From Adiantum capillus-veneris (taxonomy: Eukaryota; Streptophyta; Polypodiopsida; Polypodiales; Pteridaceae), in contig CM043964.1 in the NCBI GenBank assembly GCA_014529385.2, positions 136,603,920 to 136,667,919 of the forward strand: 64,000 nt of DNA, in the 5' to 3' direction. This document shows, piece after piece, positions 23,762 to 35,219 of this stretch (position 1 is the stretch's first letter; every line of letters begins with the position of its first letter). Made by a program: the position numbers and the translations under genes. The notes beneath the pieces were generated by a model. The model did no database searches. It was not told the origin of the DNA and was given only the letters and a program-made list of their open reading frames with translations.

Positions 23762-23769
23762 TATAAAAG
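23762..23769 (+). promoter_or_regulatory. LTR TATA box
   Basis: TATAAAAG, conserved in the 3' LTR at 34445-34452, followed within about 60 bases by pyrimidine-rich sequence (CTTTCTCTCTCATC) where transcription may start. Confidence 0.65.
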
Positions 23770-24213
23770 GACCCCTTCTCTTCATAATTTCTCAGACTCG
23801 GAGCCTTGATACTTTCTCTCTCATCTAGAGAGAACACTACGCAGAAATCATTAGAGATTAATCTCTAATTGATTAACCCTAACGGTAATTCGCCTACTCC
23901 TTCTTAATTTGTAAGGTTAGATTAAGATATTTGTTAATAAATCAAAGATTAGGCCTATGTATACTCATAAAACCTCTCTTAATTAATTAATCTTTGTTGA
24001 TTATTATAATTAAGCTTAGTAATATTAAGCTAATTAATTATCCTATCATATTAGGGCTGAAATTAGCCAAATTAACCATGAATTAATGGTAAATATATCA
24101 ATTAAGATTAGATTAAGTTGAAGTAATTATCAGAGATGTATTAGATAGTTATTAATCTAGGAAAATTATCCTATAATTTTTTGAGTAGTTTTCCTAATTA
24201 ATTAGGTAGAATT

Positions 24214-25715
24214 ACTCTATTTTTTGAAAAATTTAAATAGGGGAAATTAGTAAATGGATTTCACATGTTGTGATATATTTATTAGTGGTTAATTAGGTGT
24301 TCAAGAATCTATGATAATTAGGAAAAACTCAGAAAATTAATCTAGCTAATTACTTTAGAAGAAATACTCTGTTTTTTGAGCAATTTAAATAGGGGAAATT
24401 AGTAAATGGATTTAAAATGTTATGATATATTTATCAGGGGTTAATCAAGTGTTCGAAAACCCATTATAATTAGGATAAGCTCAGATATATAGTCTAGCTA
24501 ATTACTTTAGCAGAAATACTCTGTTTTTTGAGCAATTTAAATAGGGGAAATTAGTAAATGGATTTCAAATGATGTGATATATTTATCAGTGGTTAATTAG
24601 GTGTTGAAACACACGTGATAATTCGAAGAAGCTCAGAGAATTAATCTAGCTAATTACTTTAGAAGAAATACTCTATTTTTTAAATACTTTAAATAGGAGA
24701 AATTAGTAAATGGATTTCAAATGATGTGATATATTTATCAGTGGTTAATTAGGTATTGAAGAACATGTGATAATTAGGACAAGCTTAGATAATTAATCTA
24801 GCTAATTACTTTAGCAAAAATACTCTATTTTTTGAATAATTTAAATATGATAAATTAGTAAATAAATTTCAAATGTTGTGATATATTTATCAGGGGTTAA
24901 TTAGGTGTTATTAAACCCATGATAATTAGGAAAAGCTTAGATAATTGATCTAGCTAATCACTTTAGTAGAAATACTTTGTTTTTTGAGTAATTTAAATAG
25001 GGGAAATTAGTATATGAATTTCAAATGTTATGATATATTTATCAGGGGTAAATTAAGTGTTAGAAAAACCATGATAATTAGGAGAAGCTCAGATAATTAA
25101 TCTAGCTCATTACTTTAGCAGAAATACTCTGTTTTTTGAGTAATTTAAATAGGAGAAATTAGTAATTGGATTTCAAATGTTGTGATATATTTATCAGGGG
25201 TTAATTAGGTGTGAAGGAACCTGTGATAATTAAGAGAATCTCGGATAATAAATCTAGCTAATTACTTAAGTAGAATTACTCTGTTTTTTTAGTAATTTAA
25301 ATAGGGAAAATTAGTATATTGAATTCAAATGCTATGATATTTTTATCAGGGGTTAATTAGGTGTTAAGAAACCCGTGATAATTATGGGAAGCTAATTATT
25401 TTAGTAGAAAAACTCTTTCTTTTAGACAAATTGAATAGGAGAAATTAACACATAGATTTAAATTGAATTGAGATATTTTTCAGAGGTTTATTAGACCTTA
25501 GGGAACCCGTGGTAATTATGCTACCATTAGAAAGTTAGTTTATCTATATATCCCAGTAAAATTACTCTAATATTTGGGAAAAATAAAAAGGGAAATATAG
25601 TAAAGTAAACTGAAAACCTTTGATATCAATACCAGAGAAGGAAAGATACCTTGAGGAATCTATGATAAATATCCTAACCTTAGATAAATAGTTTAGGTAC
25701 GTATTTTGGTCAAAA
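24214..25715 (+). repeat. 152-bp tandem array in the LTR leader, about ten units
   Basis: The phrase ACTCT(G/A)TTTTTTGAG marks each unit start at 24214, 24366, 24518, 24670, 24822, 24974, 25126 and 25278: seven successive steps of exactly 152 bases. The next marks are at 25412 (134 bases, a deletion) and 25564 (152). Other fixed phrases are GGGGAAATTAGTAAATGGAT, GATATATTTATCAG and AATCTAGCTAATTACTTTAG. Later units are more diverged. The 3' LTR retains just one unit (34897 to 35049). Confidence 0.95.
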
Positions 25716-27238
25716 GTAACCGATTTTTGTATATAATGGACAAGAAAAATTAGAAAATAAATTTATCTAATTGCCAAATAAATAACTGATGTCCAAAATC
25801 CTTATTGAAGGGTGGGAAAAAATTTATTTATAGCATAATTAAGTTATAGGATGAGTAACCTATCAAATCGACTATTAAAGATCCCTATTTATTCCAAAAA
25901 TCCTTATTTTTGGGTAAACAAGGAAAATAAAGATTATTCAATTAATCTTCTAATGGATTAAGTCTTTTTATAAGGTTGTCGAAATGGCTCGCAAGAGAAC
26001 CAGGGGGAATCCTTTGACTGAAGAGGAGGATGTTAGTAACAAGCGCAACAAAGCAACTAATGACCATGAAGCCAGGCCTAGCCATAGGCCAACAGAGGAG
26101 AGTCTATAGGCACCTGCCCCACAGTACATGGACGAACAGTCCCAGGTGGATTTCTATTATGTCATTAATAGCTTTTAGAGTTCATTTTAAGTTAAGCATT
26201 GCATACGTAAGGTTAGGAAGAAAAAAACTGGCTGTAAATGGAAGGTAACTTCCACGAAACCCACGAGCAATGATTGTAACTAGGAAAGGAATGATTGGGT
26301 TATGACTGATTGACCTAGGAAAGAAATGTTTGACCATCCTTAAGACAGCTTGTCTCAAGACACCTCTGATTCCTTGGAAATATTTTACTCCAGATAATGA
26401 GTAATGATGGAGATACCATCATGGAGGAGTCGGCTACCTCGGCATGTGTGGAGTCTTTACCCCGTGTTTGTTTATGTTTATGGATAGTACTTTTAAGTTT
26501 ATCCTAGAGGAACCGCCCGATTGTATGGGCAACTGGTTTTGGCGTATGGGCGCCCAGACTTTGGGTGAAGACTTTTTCCACCCCGGTTAAATAAATAAGG
26601 AATGGGTGCCGTTTTTTCACCCTTGTATAGGTGGTCTTGAGACAAGTTAGTACTGGTCAGTGATACTTTAAAATGACAGTACCTTGTCTTAAGTCTAAAG
26701 ATGTTGTCTTCAATACTGTTTTCAAAGGTTGTCCTAAGGAAATGCAGTTTGGAAAGTTAAAAAGGAATCATTGTTTTTAATTGTGAAAAGAATGTGGTAG
26801 TAATTAAACAACAATAGAATCATGTGTGAGTGCGGGGTGGTAAGTGGGGATTGACTAAGGTTGTCAATCATGGACGGGTGGACCTGATTAGTCAGGTAAC
26901 TATCCATTCCCGCGCACTAAAACGTTTAGCAACTTCTTCACTTGGACGAGGAATCCACCAACGGCTGTGCCCTCACATATGCTAGGGGAAAAAAAGCGTT
27001 GGCTAAGGAAACCTTAATCTAAAGGATGAAGATATAGGGCCGGAAATTTTTAGGGTCCCGTTTCCACTGTGAGACAGGACTGGGTCTCTTCTAGGGCTAT
27101 AAACCTAAACCATTGCCAATGGTAAGGGTGAATTCCCTGGAATTTTTCTTGTTTAAAGACTTTGACTTTAGTAGGCCTAGAGACCTGTCAATGGTACCAT
27201 CCCACTTTTGGTGTCAGCGGGTTTGGAGATCTTACAAG

Positions 27239-27250
27239 TGGTATCAGAGC
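27239..27250 (+). other. Chromovirus primer-binding site
   Basis: TGGTATCAGAGC, the exact complement of the initiator tRNA-Met 3' end, two bases after the LTR. Confidence 0.92.
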
Positions 27251-27324
27251 ATGGTTTAATAAGGTCTTGACCTTAGGAGGGTAAAAGTTGGGAAATAGGC
27301 ACAAGTTGTATTGCATTTTTAATT

Positions 27325-28690
27325 ATGATATATTGTGAATTGAGAATTTCCCTATCAATACAGGAAAATATCCGCCAAGCTTACCAAAAGTTTGTGATTT
27401 TCAACATCATGTTTGAGGCTGCTTGCAGCTTTAACAACTTTGTACTTCGCAAGAGCATCATGCAATTGTTAGATTTAATGTTTTCCCCTCCTCCTACATG
27501 GGGAATCAACTGGTCACAGTTTGGCGGAATTTTCCTGATTGATGCGGGACAGTTAGAAGGGTTGACACTCAATCTAAAAAGACTCAAGTGGGCATAAACA
27601 CTTCGGACCATCAAAGTTTTCTTCTTCAGTGGGACTGAAGATCCAGATCATACCATTGTTATAGATGGGGTAGAAGTGTTACAGAATCAGTGGGTCTATG
27701 ATCAGGTAGCCACTGTAATATACCCGCGTAGGATCAGGGCCATGAGGGTAGGCCCAAGGTTTAGGGGACCAAAAGACGTCATCTTTTTTGATCCCCTGTC
27801 AGACCCACCAGTGGTAATGTCATAATAATCAATATCTAATTCTCCTAAATGATTTTCTCATATTAAACTGATCATTTAATGTGGGAAAGTGCCGGGGGAG
27901 AAAAAGCTAGAATATTGGTTAAGCTGGAAGACCGGCCACAATAGGGATCCAAAGGAGGGAAAATAGGGATCCAAAGGGGGGCCCATCTGCAAAAGAGCCA
28001 TGTGAAACAATGGGCTAAAAAGACCCTAAGGTTCAGCCCATTAAGACTTCCAAAATGCTAAGGTTCCAAAATTCAAAGGTTGTGTCCAAAGGTCAACCTT
28101 AAGGGAATTGGATGCTTAGTGTGTGTACAAAAAGTCTTCTTCAAGGCCTACAAAGGAGGGGGCGAGCCCATTTAGTAGGGGATGAGAGAGAAACCCACAC
28201 ACACACACACACAAGCTCCCTTTGCACACAAGGGGAAAGAGGGACACATGTCAGCTCCCTAGCCCAGATGCCCACAAGGTGTACCCAATTCCTATTGGAT
28301 GGCCTTGGAGGTGGACCAATGAGAATTAGGCTAGAGTAAATCTAGTTTAATTAATTTAAAAACACTTAATAAAAGAACCAATGATAATTAAGCTCTCTAG
28401 AAGACTATTGGGTAGTCTCCCAAGGGGTCCAATGAGCATTCAGTAACCCAATGGCTTGCCTGATTCCTATTGGCCAGGAGGCAAAGGGGTCCAATGAGAG
28501 TTTAGTTTCAATTATTAATTACCTAAAGCTCTCACAAAAGGGGAAAGGGGGACACATGTCAGAAGGCTATCACTTATGATGCTTAATACCCATTGGCTTG
28601 ACTTGGGGAGGTCCAATGAGGCAAAAGCCAGACCAAATTAGCATCAAGGGCTCGCCCAAGAGAGAGAGGGGGCTGATTTTTGCTTGGCAT

Positions 28691-28731
<41 letters not shown>

Positions 28732-29449
28732 TGACCATGTGTGAAGGAAGAATACTCTATCTCCTCCTAAGCTTTAATGGAGAGCTCATCACCTACTCCA
28801 AGCTTGTGTGATAGAAGCCTACATCAACACTCTCTTGGCATGTGGATGCAAATCCAACCAAGAGCCAAGCTTCAATGCATGATCATCTCCTCTACCAAGC
28901 TAATTACTAAGCTAAACTATGCTAATATGAGTGATTATGTGAGGAGATGTACATCTTTCTCATAAGATACTCCTTCTTCCTCTCAATCTACTCTCATACC
29001 CTACTAGCTCTCACCATCTTCGAAGGTGTGTGAGGTCTTGGGTTTGAGAACGGGGATAATTCAAGTTGTGTTGTTAAGTGTTTTGCTTAGTGCATGAAGC
29101 TTCCATATTCATTGCACTAGCTAGTCTTGAAGGAACACAAAGAATTGTATTGTACAATGTCTCTCTTTATGGGAGAAACCATAATACAAAGCCTTTTGGA
29201 GGGGGGACCGGCTCCATGCAAATCCGGTCCTCAACTGTTGTCAATAGCTTAATTTCTCTCTCTTTTGAAAGTATTGTTGATGCTATCTAACTAGGTGTTA
29301 TGCTTTTTGCTGCTCTCTCCACCCAAGCACTCTTGTAATTCTCATTAGGAATCTATTCTAATGAAATGCCCACTATGTTCATGCTAATTTCCGCTACACA
29401 TAAGTTATTAGGCCATTAAATGTTACAGGTAAAGAGGATGTTGATTTAG
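27325..29449 (+). pseudogene. Unrecognised ORF between primer site and gag, split by a solo LTR
   Basis: From the ATG at 27325 an open frame runs to 27817 with one stop (TAA, 27595-27597). At 27817 a solo Gyp-1 LTR interrupts it; across the insertion the same frame continues from 29433 and ends with TAG at 29447-29449. The total is about 169 codons. The second half (FFFSGTEDPDHTIVIDGVEV, then WVYDQVATVIYPRR) looks like a compact, strand-rich domain, but I do not recognise a family. Standard chromoviruses place gag directly after the leader, so this could be an accessory gene or captured sequence. Alternative starts at 27409 or later are possible. That it was once translated is inference from open-frame length. 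Confidence 0.5.
27818..29427 (+). mobile_element. Solo LTR of Gyp-1 inserted in the chromovirus
   Basis: 1,610 bp, starting TGTCATAATAATC and ending AATGTTACA, flanked by a perfect 5-bp duplication GGTAA (27813-27817 and 29428-29432). It matches the LTR at 58297-59875 in the opposite orientation. Solo LTRs arise by recombination between the two LTRs of a full element, leaving one LTR and the duplication. It contains (CA)n runs at about 28194-28213 and 28692-28723, at places where the other copies have shorter or longer runs. Confidence 0.95.
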
Positions 29450-29737
29450 GGAATCACACATTGTATATATCATGAGTCCATCTTGTACATAGTATGAGTC
29501 AGCGTTGTATCAACCTTTGTATATACCATAGTTTTATCACATACTTGTGTAGTTTAAATTGAAATGGTGGTGATGATGATGATTGTCAGATTTCTGCTTT
29601 TAGTGTTTTAAAAAGTATATAAATTAGAGAGCTTGCATGACAAAACAAAAGTAGTGTAATCACTAAAGCATTTTTATTAATTACAAACTCAGGGAATTGC
29701 CAAAAGTCTTTATACTCCCACCTAGGAAAAGAAACTA
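29450..29737 (+). other. Chromovirus untranslated stretch before gag
   Basis: No open frame of note. AT-rich, with words TGTATATA(T/C)CAT repeated at about 29460, 29490 and 29520. The true gag start cannot be fixed because the upstream frame has a stop at 29721-29723. Confidence 0.5.
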
Positions 29738-31134
29738 TTGTTAAAACAAGTTCAACTCCCAACTTTCAAGGGAGAAGGAACCAACTTAGAACGTGATGCC
29801 GAAGCATGGATCGAAGGCATGGATGATTATTTCTTGGCAGCAGGAACTGCTTCAAAAAATCAGGCAATGTTAGGAATATTTCGACTCATCGGAGATGCCA
29901 AACTCTGGTGGAAACAATACTGTAAAGATAATCCTTCCATTAGTCCCTCTTGGGAAAGAATGAAGCAGGCAGTGAAAGAAAGATATCTTCCTCCAGCTCA
30001 CCAAGCTATTAAGATGAATGAGTTCTTTGCCCTCAAATAGTTAGGGCTTACTTTGGAAGAGTATTACACCAAATATGTGTCTTTACGACGTTACTCACAC
30101 CAATGACTATGGAACAATAGATTGCTCGTTTCTGTCAGGGTCTAAACAAACCCTTGAGTAACCGGCTGGAAGCTATGAGACCCACCTCTATTCAAGATGC
30201 TCTTCTAAGAGCTAAACCACTTGCAGCTGAAGGAAACCCTCCTACCAGGAACTATTACAACTACAATAACTTTACAGGAAGAGCAAGGGGGAATTATAAT
30301 CAAGGAGGTCAATGGAGGGCAGTGTCAGCTGCAGCCACTATAGAGCAGACTTTCCCGAACATCAGATGCTATGGATGCAATAGACTGGGACACTATAGGG
30401 GTCAATGTCCTGAGGGGAAAAATCCTCAAATTGCTACCGGAACCACTTCTCAGACTCAAATAGGACAAGGAAATAATCAAAGAGGTAGAGACAATAGAGG
30501 ACGAGGCAGAGGAAGAGGGAGAGGAGCCAGAGCTTATGCTGCAGTAGGAGAGCCTACCTTGCAGGATGAGGAAGATGAAAGAGATACTCTTTTTGCCACC
30601 ATTGATAACCCTGGAACTCGGCAACAGTATGCTGTCATCCAAACCACTGCAAATAGAGAAGGTGAAAAATTTGAACTACTTATAGATTGTGGCAGCACAC
30701 ACTCTTTTCTCTCCCCTAAATGTTTAAGGAAACTTAAATTGAACCAATATCCTACCAAGAAATTAGTAGTAGAACTAGCAAATGGGAAAGAGGTTCTATC
30801 TCAATTTACAGCTGGGAAAGTTGAGTTTGAACTAGGGGGAACCCTGACTTCTTCCTACTTTCGAACACTTCCAGTAGGAATCTATGATGGTATCCTAGGA
30901 ATGGATTGGCTAATCAAAAATCAAGCCCAAATTCATTGTGCTCAAGGGAACTTAACCTTCAAAAATCACTTAGGTGAAGAAACATTAGTACAAGGATTAA
31001 ATGGGAAACCTAAGGCTCATTTAGTCAAGGCGAGTCGACTTCTGAAGGGGTTACGTAAAGGGCAACGGATCTTTGTAGTAAAACTTAATAAGGCAGATGA
31101 TTCAAGGGACAACCCCAACTCCAGAATGGATTAA
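29738..31134 (+). pseudogene. Chromovirus gag and aspartic protease (broken)
   Basis: The capsid part (29738-30040) holds LWWKQYCKDN and ERYLPPAHQAIKMNEFFALK, the usual retrotrans_gag core (W...F...Y.P), and stops at a TAG; coding resumes after a frameshift near 30100. The frame 30154-31134 contains a CCHC knuckle (C72, C75, H80, C85 of that frame), an RG-rich stretch (about residues 108-126) and a retropepsin-like domain with catalytic D178-C179-G180 and the later GILGMDW flap partner. The usual triplet is D-T/S-G, so Cys is a departure. No ATG begins the first piece. It would package RNA and process the polyprotein. Confidence 0.88.
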
Positions 31135-32440
31135 AGAATTTTCGGATATATTTCCGGAAGATCTTTCGAATTTACCTCCTCCCAGGGATATAGACCACGA
31201 AATCAAAACCTTCCCAGGTAGTGAACCAATTTCAAAAAGACCCTACAAAATGTCCCTCCCTGAAGCTATTGAATTAAAAAGAAAAGCTTCGTCAGCTTAT
31301 TGAGCAGGGATTCATGAGACCAAGCATTTCACCTTGGGGAGCGCCTGTTCTATTCCAAAATTAAGAAGAAGGACGGATCCTTACGTCTCTGCATTGATTA
31401 TAGGGGGCTTAACCAGGTATCAGTAAAGAATAAGTATCCCATTCCTAGCATCAATGAATTGCTTGATAGGTTACATGGAGCCAAGGTATTCACAAAACTT
31501 GATCTCAGATCAGGTTACCACCAAATCCGGATTAAGGAGGCAGATATTTACAAAACTGCTTTCAACACCCGGTATGGGCATTATGAATGCATAGTGATGC
31601 CTTTTGGTCTTACGAATGCTCCAGCCACTTTTAACCGTCTCATGCAAGATATATTCAGAGAATATATGGATGATTTTGTGTTGGTGTTTTTCGATGATAT
31701 CCTGGTATATTCTAAGGATAAAAAAAAAGCATGAAGACCATGTCCGTAAAGTACTTTATCTTCTACGCCAACATTGGTTATATGCCAAGATGAGTAAATG
31801 TGTGTTTTCCACGCCGGAAGTTAGTTATCTTGGTTTTATAATAAACCCTGAAGGAATTTCAGTAGACCCCACAAAGATTAAAGATATAATAGATTGGCCA
31901 CAACCCAAAACAATCAGTGAGATTAGAGGATTTTTGGGCATTACAGGATGGTATAGAATTTTTGTCAAAGATTATGTAGTTATCGCCGCCCCCTTGATGC
32001 AGCTACTTAAAAAGACAGCCAAACTTACCTGGGGAAAAGAACAGGAGGATTGTTTCTTCAAATTAAAATGAAATCTCACATCAGCTCCTGTACTCAAACT
32101 TCCTGACTTCACTCAAGAGTTTGAAGTAGTAACAGATGCCAGCGGTCTTTCTATAGGAGGAGTCTTAAACCAAGAAGGTAGACCAGTCGCCTTTACTTCG
32201 CGAAAATTAAGAATCCACGAGCTGAATTATCCAACTCATGATCTGGAACTTCCAGCTGTCGTCCATGCTCTAAAACTCTCGAGGCACTATCTTCTAGGAG
32301 GAAAGTTTCAGTTGATCATCGATCATCAGAGTTTAAAATGGATTTTCTCACAAGCAACACTCAACATGAGGCAGAGAAGATGGATAGAACTCTTACAGGA
32401 ATATGACTTTGAAATAAAATATAAACCAGGTGGTTGCTGA
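31097..32440 (+). pseudogene. Chromovirus reverse transcriptase and RNase H (broken)
   Basis: Frames 31097-31303, 31459-31734 and 31604-32071 together cover [68 protein letters not shown] and the catalytic F-F-D-D ([11 protein letters not shown]). Frameshifts are visible near 31290, 31360 and in an A-run near 31730; TGA at 32069-32071 is an in-frame stop. RNase H follows: FEVVTDASGLSIGGVL, IDHQSLKWIF. The connection to integrase is lost at about 32436, where the KPGG..VADALSRK join is short of bases. Confidence 0.9.
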
Positions 32441-33935
32441 CGCTCTTAGCCGTAAGATTTTTCTTGGGGCTATTTCCACAGTTGACAATCCAATCCTCAA
32501 CAAGGTTAAGGAAGCTTCCCTGGAAGATAAGGATTATCAAAGACTTTTACAGGTTATCAATCAACAGGACCTAAAAGAGAAAGAGAAAGACAGAATCAAG
32601 AATTATTCACTTGAGAAGGGGCTTCTCTATTATAAGTATCGGCTTTACATTCCTAAAAATCCAACATTAAAGGGGTTAATCCTTTATGAAGGACATAACG
32701 CTCCAGTTGCCGGCCATCCTAGCTATGCAAAGACCCTTAATGCCATAAGGAAAAGCTATTTCTGGCTAGGAATGAAGGGAGATATACTCCGTTACATCAG
32801 ACAATGTCTTTCCTGTCAAAGGATTAAGGCTGAACGAGTAATGATGCCAAGAAAACTTCAACCTCTCGACATTCCTCAAATGAAGTGGGAACTCATTAGC
32901 ATGGACTTTGTAACAGGCCTTCCCACTGTTCAAGGGGGTTACAACTCCATTATGGTGGTTGTGGATATGTTGACTAAAGTCTCCCACTTGATGCCTGTAA
33001 AAACAACTTACACTGCATCAGACATAAGACGTCTCTTTATCAAAGAGATCTTCAGATTGCACGGGCTTCCTAAGAGAATAGTCAGTGATAGAGATGCAAA
33101 ATTCACTTCAAAATTCTAGAAAGCTTTATTTGAATCCTTAGGAACTCAGCTATGTTTCAGTACATCCTATCACCCCCAGACAGACGGCCAGACAGAAAGA
33201 GTGAACCAAGTTATTGAAGACATCCTTAGAGCCTATTGTGGTAGGGAACCCCGGAAATGGATCCAATTTCTTCCTCTGGTGGAATTCGCCTATAACTCTT
33301 CCTTTCATCAAAGCATTGGGATGTCACCATTCAATGCTCTTTATGGGCATGAGTGTATATCACCCCTAAACTTTTCTGACCCTACTACAAGAGTAGAAGC
33401 TTCAAAGCAAATGTTGGAGGAGATGGATGCCCAAAAAAAAGCCATAAGGCAAGACATTCAGGCAGCCAAGGATCGCCAGAAAAAGTATGCTGATAAAAAA
33501 CGATCTGATCGGGTTTTCAAACAAGAAGATAAAGTATTCCTAAGGGTTCGGCCAAAAAGAAGCACTCTATCCTTGGGAAAATACAAAAAACTAAGCCCCA
33601 GATATTGTGGATCGTATGAAGTGATTAAAGTAATTAGTGATCAAGCTTATAAACTAAAATTACCTGAGCACCTCAAGGTCCATAATGTATTCCATATCAG
33701 TCTTCTAAAACCTTACATCCCAAATCCAAATCATACTCTAGATGACGAACAAATTGTGATGCAGAAGCAAGGAATTCTTGAACTCCAACCAGATTGTATT
33801 CTCGACACTAGGGAAAGGAGTCTGAGAAACAGGGTTATCAGAGAATATTTGGTCAAATGGAAGGACTACCCTACCGAGGAAGCCACCTGGGAGGATGAAG
33901 TATCCCTTCACAAGGATTTTCCAAATTTCGGTTGA
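32430..33935 (+). pseudogene. Chromovirus integrase with C-terminal chromodomain
   Basis: Two in-order frames (32430-33119, 33201-33935) carry the zinc-binding H-H-C-C region (ending YIRQCLSCQRIK), the catalytic core with MDFVTGLP, VSDRDAKFTS and the downstream QTDGQTERVNQ, and the GPY/F-like segment around YCGSYEVIKVISDQAYKL. A TAG at 33117-33119 (replacing a probable Trp codon) separates the frames. The last 50 residues (REYLVKWKDYPTEEATWEDE) are a chromodomain with the aromatic residues Y, W and W that read methylated histone H3 tails in this family. Chromodomains direct insertion to heterochromatin. Confidence 0.92.
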
Positions 33936-33970
33936 GATGAGGACATCTCAATTCCTTAAGTTGGGGTGAT

Positions 33971-35049
33971 TGTAAGGTTTCCAGTTTCCGAAACCTTAAA
34001 AATTGTACAAAGCTTGCAAAACTTAATAAAAAACACTATTGAAGGATTCCAAACACTATTAATTTTGGTATTTTTGGAATCATAAGCAGAGCTTTACTAT
34101 GTTTATAAATTTTCTGAATCTGAATCCGATAAAAACTGGAACAGTTACGGGTCCTGGAAAATTACAATAGAGATTCAATTAGTAACAAAAATTGGATGGT
34201 TCCAGTATTAATCATTAGCAAAGACTCTTTACACTAAGGTCTAGAATTAGCTAGAAAATTTTAATTTTCATCATTAAGGATCTGCAAAAATCAACCAAGT
34301 AAATTATGGAAGGTATGGGGGGAGTGTGGAAGCTGGGGAAACTTGCGAAGGACAATGATAGCTGAAAATGGCGCAAAATGCAAGCTGAGGGGCTGCTTGG
34401 AATGTGGGAAAACTACCAAAAACTGCCAGGTGCCCAGAAAAAGCTATAAAAGGACCCCTTCTCTTCATAATATCTCAGACTCGGAGCCTTGATACTTTCT
34501 CTCTCATCTAGAGAGAACACTACGCAAAAATCATTAGAGATTAATCTCTAATTGATTAACCCTAACGGTAATTCGCCTAATACTTCTTAATTTGCAAGGT
34601 TAGATTAAGATATTTGTTAATAAATCAAAGATTAGGCCTATGTATACTCATAAAACCTCTCTTAATTAGTTAATCTCTGCTAATTATTATAATTAAGCTT
34701 AGTAATATTAAGCTAATTAATTATCCTATCATATTAGGACTGAAATTAGTCAAATTAACCATGAATTAATGGTAAATATATCAATTAAGATTAGATTAAG
34801 TTGAAGTAATTATCAGAGATGTATTAGATAGTTATTAATCTAGAAAAATTATCCTATAATTTTTTGAGTTGTTTTCCTAATTAATTAGGCAGCATTACTC
34901 TGTTTTTTGAGCAATTTAAATAGGGGAAATTAGTAAATGGATTTCAAATGTTGTGATATATTTATTAGTGGTTAATTAGGTGTTCAAGAACCCATGATAA
35001 TTAGAAGAAGCTAAGAAAATTAATCTAGCTAATTACTTTAGCAGAAATA
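33971..35049 (+). repeat. Chromovirus 3' LTR, truncated
   Basis: Begins TGTAAGG after a purine stretch (AAGTTGGGGTGAT) and follows the 5' LTR through the TATA box (34445-34452) and the first 152-bp unit. It stops at ACTCT (35049), exactly where the second unit would begin, and passes into a CT run. About 2.9 kb of LTR is missing. Confidence 0.9.
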
Positions 35050-35112
<63 letters not shown>

Positions 35113-35219
35113 CCCCCCCCCCCCCCCCCCCCGCCTCCCCCCCAGCATAGCATCCTCCCTCTACAGGAGTGTGCAGACACATGTACAAGAGGCTCTTCAC
35201 TGGCCACCTGCTTTGCAAC
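35050..35219 (+). repeat. (CT)n(C)n run and LTR-4 fragment
   Basis: CT repeats to 35110 and a 23-base C run (35110-35132) are followed by text matching the end of LTR-4 (GGAGTGTGCAGAC, ATGTACAAGAGGCTCTTC, GGCCACCT) at 21922-22002. In LTR-4 a CT run precedes the same text, so the CT/C run belongs to the LTR-4 fragment. Confidence 0.75.

Larger units (their letters stand above)
23288..27236 (+). repeat. Chromovirus 5' LTR (3,949 bp)
   Basis: Begins TGTAAG and ends CTTACA, an exact 6-bp terminal inverted repeat. A TATA box (TATAAAAG, 23762-23769) lies about 475 bases in, so U3 is short and most of the LTR (about 3.4 kb) is transcribed R-U5. This transcribed part contains a 152-bp tandem array (24214-25700) and then about 1.5 kb of non-repetitive sequence with only chance frames. 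Confidence 0.9.
23288..35049 (+). mobile_element. Chromovirus (Ty3/gypsy with chromodomain), inactivated
   Basis: The 5' LTR (23288-27236) has matched ends TGTAAG...CTTACA and is followed after two bases by a perfect tRNA-Met primer site. The 3' LTR begins at 33971 and is truncated after 1,079 bases. The interior runs: unrecognised ORF, gag with zinc knuckle, protease, reverse transcriptase, RNase H, integrase, chromodomain. About ten frameshifts and stops disable gag-pol. By eye the two LTRs differ at only about 2-3% over the shared kilobase, so this is younger than either Cop-1 copy. The Tekay/Del group is suggested by the long LTR and chromodomain but not shown. Confidence 0.93.

Noticed and set aside
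26030-26248. 72-codon ORF in the chromovirus 5' LTR
   Set aside because: No motif, and located in the LTR leader; not conserved in the truncated 3' LTR so cannot be tested here.
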